64,000 nt of DNA from Flavobacteriales bacterium UBA1986 (GTDB taxonomy: Bacteria > Bacteroidota > Bacteroidia > Flavobacteriales_G > Salibacteraceae). The notes beneath the pieces were generated by a model that searched no databases, was not told the origin of the DNA, and saw only the letters and a list, made by a program, of their open reading frames with translations. Where the stretch lies: NCBI GenBank assembly GCA_002336245.1, contig DDDG01000003.1, positions 325,751 to 389,750 on the forward strand, read 5' to 3'. Positions 1 to 9,000 of this stretch are shown here, in pieces (the first letter of the stretch is position 1; each line of letters begins with the position of its first letter). The position numbers were made by a program, and so were the translations under genes.

Positions 1-3000
1 TGAAGCCATCGGTGTCATACCAAGTATATTTCACGCTGGCATTTGAGCTGGCTATGGCACTGATGAAAATTGAATTCGCCGAGCTGCACAAGAAGGTATC
101 CCCAGCTGCAACAACATCGATGTTCGTATTGAAGCTTACACTAGCCGATACGGTATCGAAACAACCATTTTGGTCAGTAACTGTTAGATTGTAATCACCG
201 ATTGAAATTCCATTGAGATCCAAAACGGAAGCACTAAAACCAGATGGGCCACTCCAGACATAGTTAAAGCCGGAGGCATTTCCAGATAAACTCAGGTCAA
301 TAGCTCCATCAAATGTGCTTTCGCAAGTAGTGTTCGTTGTTCTTACTAAGTTTAGATCAAATGAATCTGCAGGCAGAACGTCATACGAACGAATGCTTAC
401 ACAACCAAGTCCATCTGTCACAGAGATTATGTAATTCCCAGCACATAAATTCGACAAGTCTTCAGTTGTTAAGCTACCAGGAAGCCAGTTGTATACCAAT
501 GTTCCAGTTCCCGAGGACGTCAGGTTAATGGCTCCATCACAATCACCTTGGCAACTTTCATTGTCTAGACTATCTAAGGTTACCGTTGGTCCTCCAACAT
601 CATTGACGTTTGCATTAAAGAGCTCGGAGCATGAATTGTTATCCGTAACCGATAGGAAATAGACTCCTGAGGAAACATTTTTCAAGGTATCAGTAGTCTG
701 AGAGCTCAGCGCTAGGGTGTCTTTATCAAACCATGCGTAGCTGTATGGTGAGAAACCTCCAGGGGTGGTTATTTGAGCAATTACGGAACCGTCGCTCGAT
801 CCACAATTCGCATCTTGGAAAGTAAAGCTTGCCTGAATTTCCGTTGGTTGTTTGATCTCTATTGTGTCTACAGCCGTACATCCAAATATATCTTCAACCT
901 CTACCCCATAGATTCCTGCAGGAAGATTTGAGGCAGTATCTCCACTTGCTGAAATACTCAACCAGGTAACGGTGATGGGAGGTGTGCCCGACAATACAGT
1001 TACGTATGCCTTCCCGTCGTTCTCTCCAAAGCAACTTACATTATCACCGTTCAATGCGAAGTTCGGTGATGGTAAATCGCTCAAGGTAAAGATGAAAGAT
1101 TCAGAAAGCCCTGCGTTATCCGTGACCGTAACTTCCACTATACCAGAACAACGTCCAGTTGTGGAATCTGTATTATCGCCATTATCCCATAGGTAGGTAT
1201 AAGGTGCGGTTCCTCCGCTCACAAACAAGTTGATGCGACCATTGCAAGTGTTGCAATTTGGATTGGTTCTTTGAATGCTGTCGAGAACGATTACGTTTCC
1301 TGGATTGAGGTTGAAAGTGTCAATGACAAAGCAGCCCTCAACATCGGTGGTTGTAACGAAATTAACTCCCGTGCATAAATTGTTCGCACTTGAGCCCAAA
1401 GTTCCACTTGACCAACTAAAGCTGAATGGAGCAATGCCTCCCGCAGAAACCGAGATGTTCGCCTCACCATCACAAGTAGATGAGTTGCTTGGTATGCTCA
1501 CAATGTTCAAGGAAGTAATGATTTCTTGAGCATCGTTGATGGTATCCTGAAGGAAGGTTTTACAGCCAGGAACATCGGAAACCTGAAGGGTGAATGGACC
1601 GGCACAAGAATTCGTTAGGTCTTCATTAGTTGATCCCCCTGTCCAACTGTAAGATAGAGTTCCGGTTCCAGTTGTTGTCACGAAGATTCCTCCATCGCAA
1701 AGTCCAAAACATGAAACATCGTTGACGCTGTCGAGAACTATGCTCGGACCTCCAATATCGTTGAGAGTCGTTTGGATTACTTGAGAACACTGCCTACTAT
1801 CTGTAACGCTAACATTATAAATACCAGAACCGATGTTCGATGCAGTATCTGTGGTTTGTGCAGGGGTTAAAGGAACAAGACTGTTGTCTAACCATGAGTA
1901 CGAATAAGGCCCAGTGCCACCTGAAACAATCGCAATGATTTGTCCGTCACTTGTGTTGCAGTTTGATTCAGTTGGGACGAAACTTGAGGCAATTTGCAAG
2001 GGTTCAACAATATTGATCGTATCAGAAGTAACACATCCCGTTGAGGTTTGAGTGACTCTAACTTCATAAGACCCTGGACAAAGACCATCTAGGCTATCGT
2101 TCGTACTTCCATCAAAAGGCCATAAGTAGGTGAATGTTCCGAAACCAACCCCTACCCGAGCAACACCATCACACGCAGAGAAACAACTTATATCGGTCTT
2201 TGATTTAGTAATTACCGGACCTCCAATATCTGTAACTCTAAAGGAGAACACCGCCGTATCTCCAATTGCATCCGTAACCGTTACGAAGGCAAAGCCAGCA
2301 CAACGAAGCGTAGTGAGTTGCCCAAAATCACCGTTGTCCCAAGCATACGTAAGAGCTCCAGTGCCTCCAACCGCGAGGACAAATACATCACCGACACAAG
2401 GCGTGGCGCCACAAACATTATCGTTAACGTTTGAAGAGTCTAGGATTATAGTGGACGAGGCATTGATTTGAACAGAGTCGATGGTAAAACAGCCATTTTG
2501 ATCCGTTACCGTAACGTAATTCATTCCGACGCAAAGGGCTGTAGCTGTTTGAGTTGATTCCCCCCCGGTCCATGCGAACGAATAAGTTGGAACACCACCA
2601 GAAACCGTTACGGTAGCTGAGCCGTCGCAGCTAGACGTACCGGAAGCGTCGCTGATAAAGCTTGCATTTACTCGAAGCGTATCAGCCGCTTCAATTGTAT
2701 CCGTATAGAATCGTACACAACTGTTTTGATCGGTCACCCTTAAGGTGTAAATGTTAGGGCAAACAGAATCCAAATCCTGGTCTGTTGTCAATCCAGGTGT
2801 CCATTGATACAAGTAGATTGGAAGACCACCAGAAACACTGACATAGATTCCACCATCGCAATTTCCAGGACAGCTTTCATTGCGAATCGAGTCATGAGTA
2901 ATGGTAGGGGCTCCAATGTTATTGACTGTGAACTCAATGATGTTATTGCATCCCTTCTGGTCGTTGATTGTGACATCGTAAATGTTTGCAGTATAAAAAG

Positions 3001-6000
3001 TGTCAAATGCACTTGTTGTAACACCGCCTACTGGCCAGATGTACGAATAGATACCATTTCCACCAGAAGGCGAGGCAGTAACACTTCCATTTGCAACTCC
3101 ACAATCGGCATCAACTACAAAGAAGCTCGAACTGATGGTATCCGGTTCGAAGATGTTGACGGTATCGACATCACTACAGCCGTCATTACCTGTGACGGTG
3201 ACAAAATATTGTCCGATACCTAAACCACTTACCGAGTCGATTGTGTCTGTTAATGCAGTACTCCATGCATAGGAAAAAGGTGCACTACCGCCAGTAATTA
3301 AATCTACCCGTGCAATCCCATCCATATCCGCATTACAACTTACGCTATCTCCTGATGAGCTTAGAGTAAATGTCGCGGGATTGGCAATGATTGCACTATC
3401 TAGTCCAATACAACCATTCGCCCCAGTAACGGTCACGATATAGGTTCCTGCACATAAATTGGTTACGCTGTCAATCGTATCTGTAAGCGCAGTCGACCAC
3501 TGATAAGAATATGGGCTCGTCACACCGCTTGCTACTACTTTAGCCTCAGCATCGCAAACGGACAAACCGCATGAGAGAGGGGAGCTAGACATCAGAGTTT
3601 CAAGGGTATCTATGTTGATGATGGTGTCTCTATAAGTCGCCGAGCATCCAGCAGTGTCAGTCGCAACCAAGGTGTAAACGCCATCACAAAGATTGGTGAT
3701 GTCCTCTATGGTGTCACCATTTGACCATACGAATTGAACCGTATCATTAAAGCTTATTACGTTGAGGGATATCTGCCCATCACAAACATTATCGCAACGC
3801 GCATTGGTTTTAGAATCCAAGCTGATGATTGGAGCGCCTTGATCGCTGATGTTTGCTGCAAAACTTGCTGGACAATTGTTGGCATCAGTGACTACCACAT
3901 TATAAATTCCTGCAAACAAACCAGTAATGGTGTCAGACGTAACACCCAAGGCAACACCCGCCGAATCCCATGCAAAACTATACCCAGGAGTTCCACCTGA
4001 AGGAGTAACTATAGCAATACCGTCGTTGATACCACAGCTTGAATTAAAAGTGTCAACGATCGCAGTTATTGGAGTCGGATCAACCAAATTGATTGAGTCG
4101 TTCAATTCACATCCTCTCAGGTCAGTCACGGTGACAAAATACTCGGCAGATGGCAAGTCTATGGCAATACTATCGGGCGTAGTCGCTACAGTTGCACCTA
4201 AAGAGCTTGTCCAAGCATAGGAATATCCTGGTGTTCCACCATTTGGAGTGATGGTAACGCTTCCACTGCTGTCTCCATTACACTGAACTGAGGTAGAATC
4301 TGTAAAAGCGATGCTGAAAGCAGCTGGTTCAAAAAGACTTGCCGTATCCCTAATTATGCATCCATTGCCATCTTCAATTTCTACTACATACTGTGTATTT
4401 CCAGAAAGGTCTATTGCAATGGAATCTGAAGCACCTGCAGTTACGCTTGGAGTCCAGGTGAAGCTAAAAGGTTGTGAGCCATTAAAGGGTGTTACCGTTA
4501 AACTTCCAGTAGTGTCACCATTACAGTCAACTCTAGAACTATCTGTAAAAACAGAGCCCAGGGGAAGTGGATCGTTCAGCGTGAAAGAAACTGTGTCTGA
4601 ACAAGAACCGTTATCCGTAACAGTCACAAAAATTGGAACACCACCTGGCAATTCAATTCGAATACTATCCGATGTTCCTGAGGTTCCATGACTCCAATTG
4701 TAAGTGAATGGCGGAGTGCCCGTGATGGGAGTTACAATCAGCTGACCTGTCGAGTCTCCGGCACAACCAGGGTCATCATTGATACTGAAATTAGCTGCGA
4801 AATTCGAGGGGTCAGTAAGAGAGTCGGAAACTACGGCAGGACAGCCATTGGCATCAGTAACCGTTACGCCATACAAGATGCTCGCTGAGAGGTTTATTGC
4901 AATGCTATCCGACGCTCCTGTAGTTATTGCCCCCGGACCCCAGGCAAATAAATAACCGGGAGTCCCACCAGTTGGAGTGACTGTCAGACTGCCATTGTTT
5001 GATGGACCGGCGCACGTTAACACCGTACTATCTGTAAAGGCTACAGTAAATGTGGGAGGATCTATCAAGGATTTCTCTGTAGAATCCACACAGCCGTTGT
5101 TGTCTGTGACAATCAAGCGATATGAGCCCGCACCGAGATTAATTGCAATAGAATCGCTGATGCCCGTATCGACAACAGCTACACTTCCGACCTCTTTCCA
5201 TGCATACGCATATGGACTTGTTCCGGAAACTCCTCGACCAAACAATACACCGTTTGTATCACCTACACATAGAATGCTCGTGCTGTCAAAAATCTGGGCA
5301 AGGACCGCCGAAGGTGCTGTCAAGTTTCTGAGCACGGAATCTTTGCAGCCAGTGCCGTCGGTAACTACTACTTTATAAGTAATCCCGGATGTAAGATCAA
5401 TTGCAATACTGTCTGAACTTCCAAGAGTAACCGAAGGAGTCCAAACAAAAGTGAATGGCTGATTTCCAGATTGAGGCGTTACTGTGAGGGTCCCATTGGT
5501 ATCACCAGCACAGCTCAAGAGCGTACTGTCTGTGACGATGGTACCCAAGCCTGTTGGATCTTGAAGTGTAATGGTACGAATTGCAGTACATAAACTGTCG
5601 TCCGTTACGGTTACACTCACCAATGTTCCACCTGTAATCGTGGTTCCGATACTGTCTGGTGTGCCGGCAGTCGCATTGCTCCAGTTGTATGTGTAGTTGC
5701 CTGTTCCGCCGTTTGGTGTAATTGTAACTGAACCGTTGTTACCTCCGGTACATGAAACACTTGTGCTGTCAGTGAAACTGGCAGTCAGTAGAACTGGGTC
5801 TGTCAAACTGCCTGTGAGATTCGCTGGGCATGAATTGCCATCCAATACTGTGACTGTATATGATGTTCCACCCGTCAACGAAATAGCGATGCTGTCCGAT
5901 GTTCCTGTTGCTACTCCCAATGGCCAGCTGAAGGTATATCCTGCTGTTCCGCCCGTTGGGGTTACCGTTAAACTTCCTGTATTGTTTCCGTTACAATCGA

Positions 6001-9000
6001 TCGATGTACTATCCGTGAAGGCTAGGGTCATCTGTGTTGGCTCCCTTAAAACATAATCCAATGAATCTTGACAACCGCTGTTGTCTTCAACCACCACGCG
6101 ATAGGTATCTGCTCCAAGATCAATGGCGATGCTATCTGATGATCCGATGGTCACCGCACCTCCGCTCGTAAGGTTCGACCATACAAATGAGTAAGGTGAT
6201 GATCCCGTAAGAGGTGTCACCGTGAGAGAACCCAAAGTATCTCCGTTGCAATCGATGGCTGTACTGTCGGTGATGGCTACATTTAGTCCACCGGCTGCAT
6301 TGCTCAATGAAGTGAAAATTGAGTCTGTACAACCACTTGCATCCGTTACTAAAACTCCGTAGTTAATGCCGCCCGAAAGGTTGATTGCAATGCTGTCTGA
6401 GGTTCCGGTTGTAACGCCTCCTCCTCCAGCCCAGCTGAAGGTATAACCAGGTGTTCCTCCACTTGGGGTAACCGTTAAACTTCCATTGGTGTCGCCCGGG
6501 CAAGAAATGATAGTGCTGTCCGTGAAGGAAGCCGTTACCGTTGTTGGATCTTGAAGTGTAATGGTACGAATTGCAGTACATAAACTGTCGTCCGTTACGG
6601 TTACACTCACCAATGTTCCACCTGTAATCGTGGTTCCGATACTGTCTGGTGTGCCGGCAGTCGCATTGCTCCAGTTGTATGTGTAGTTGCCTGTTCCGCC
6701 GTTTGGTGTAATTGTAACTGAACCGTTGTTATCGCCGTTGCACAATACAGAAGTGCTGTCTGTGAATGTCGCCGTAACTAATGTTGGATCCTGCAAGGTG
6801 GTGGTCACTGAGTCACGACATCCGTTGGCATCCACAACCAATACCTCGTAGGCTACATTGCCACTCAAACTCTCTCCAATGCTATCGGCCGTTGGGTTGG
6901 CAACTGCTGGAGTCCAAGTAAAGGTGTAACTCAAGGTTCCCCCGGTTACGGCCGAAAATAATTTTCCGTTCGATTCACCATTACAGCGGACTGAGCTGCT
7001 GTCAACAATTGAAATATTTAAGGCAGCTGGATCGCTTAAGTTTATTTCTGCAGAATCTTTACATCCACCGCCATCTTCAACGATAACACGGTAGGTGCCG
7101 CTTGAAAGATTGATCGCAATGCTGTCTGAAGAGCCCGTAGAAACAGCTGTTCCACCAGAAACATCAACCCATGTCCAAGTATATGGTCCTGTGCCATTTG
7201 AAGGAGTGGCCGTCAAACCACCCGTTGAAGTTCCATTACAACCTACGCTGGTGCTGTCGGTAAAGGCAACTGTTATCCCGGTAGGGTCGATTACGGTTGC
7301 ACTATCTACAGCTGGACATAAATTATTATCGAGTACAGTCACTGTATATGTTCCTGCCCCTAAATTAATGGCAATACTGTCTGAAGAGCCTGTAAAAACG
7401 CCAGCCTCCCATGAATAGGTATGTATTGGGCGGCCGCCAGTTGGCGTAACAGTAAACGAACCGTCATTGCCACCTGGACAAGAAACAAGAATTGAGTCTG
7501 TGAATGAAATTTTAAGAGAATCGGGTTCCGTAACCTCTCGAACCAAAGTATCGCGACAACCTCTAGAATCGCGCACGATCACTGCGAAAGTATCAGCAGG
7601 AAGGTCAATTGCTATTGAGTCGCTGGAGCCAAGGGTGATTCCCCCTCCGCCATTTCTAAACCAGAAATACTGATAGCCTGGCGTTCCACCTGAGGGGGTT
7701 ACGGTTAAGCTTGCATTTGTATCACCCGCACATGCAACTCCACTACTGTCTGTAAATACTGCTATTAAATCAGCGGGTTCCGCAAGGTTTGCCTCCACTG
7801 AATCTTTACAACCCACATTGTCGGTAACAACTATGCGGTAATTTCCGCTAGAAAGATTTATGGCTACGCTGTCAAAACCAGTGAGTGTAGAAACTGTAGA
7901 ACCTCCCGTTAGGTCAATCCATGTGTAGCTATATGGCAAATCACCGCTGTCTGGAGTTGCGAACAATCTACCATTATTGTCTCCAAAACACCTGATGGAA
8001 ACGCTGTCGGTAATATCAACAACCAAATTTGATAGATCAGATAGTGTAAATGAGGCTGTATCCTCACAAAGATTAGCATCGGTAACCGTAACCACATAGG
8101 TTATTCCAGATGTTAAGTTGATTCCAATCGAATCGCTTGCTCCAGTACTCACACCAACAGGCCAGGCGAAGGTGAGAACCCCCGTTCCTCCAGAAGCAGT
8201 GATAAATGCCATTCCGGTTGTATCACCGGAACAATTGACATTAACAACACTATCTACTGTGGCAACAAGTGCAACCGCCGGTTCATTGATAAAAATCGAG
8301 GCAGTATCTGAGCAGTTCTCTTCGTTCGTGACGGTAACAAAATGAGTTGCTGACCACAAATTGATGTCGGTGGAGTCAATGTAACTGGATGTACCACTCG
8401 TCCATAAATATTGCACTTCAGAAGGGCATACTCCAAAGCGCAAGTTCGGATGAGTAAATCCACTCTGAAGAACAGTATCCTTAAGGCAAGCATCTTCTAC
8501 ATCTGACTCGAAGACTGTGTAAGAGCGATTTGTTCCAGTAGTGGTATTCCTTACGCTTGCCCCAATTTGCGATCCTGCGGCATTATTGAAACATACCTCC
8601 ACTACGATGTTGCTATCGCCATTCCAAACGAATGAATTTGTTAAACTCATCATTCGCCAAGTATCCGAGGTAACTCCCAAGGGAACGGATAGGCTTACTG
8701 TATCAAAAACACTAAATAAGCCCGGAATGAAGTTCGTACTAGATAATGTGTCTTTTGAGGTGACTCCCATGCTGAGTTCAAAATTCGAAACCGTTCCTAT
8801 GAAGTTGTCGGCGGAAATTAAAAAGCCGAGGTTTGAAATCTTGTCACCATCTGATAGGCCAGCCGCCTTAAGCTCAGAAACCCTGTAGAGGTACTGTTGC
8901 TTTACTTTTTTCCGTCGACCAAAAGGTGTAGGATATTGACTGAAAGTATTCGCTGTAACGCCTGTTCCAAGGGTGTCAAAAGAGACTGAATCACAGGCGT

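Noticed and set aside
1..8400. Reading the regular repeats in the first 8.4 kb as a CRISPR or other DNA repeat array
   Set aside because: Units of 230-250 bp are in frame, vary mostly in a protein-like way and translate into SprB-type domains; there are no short identical repeats with unique spacers and no cas genes.
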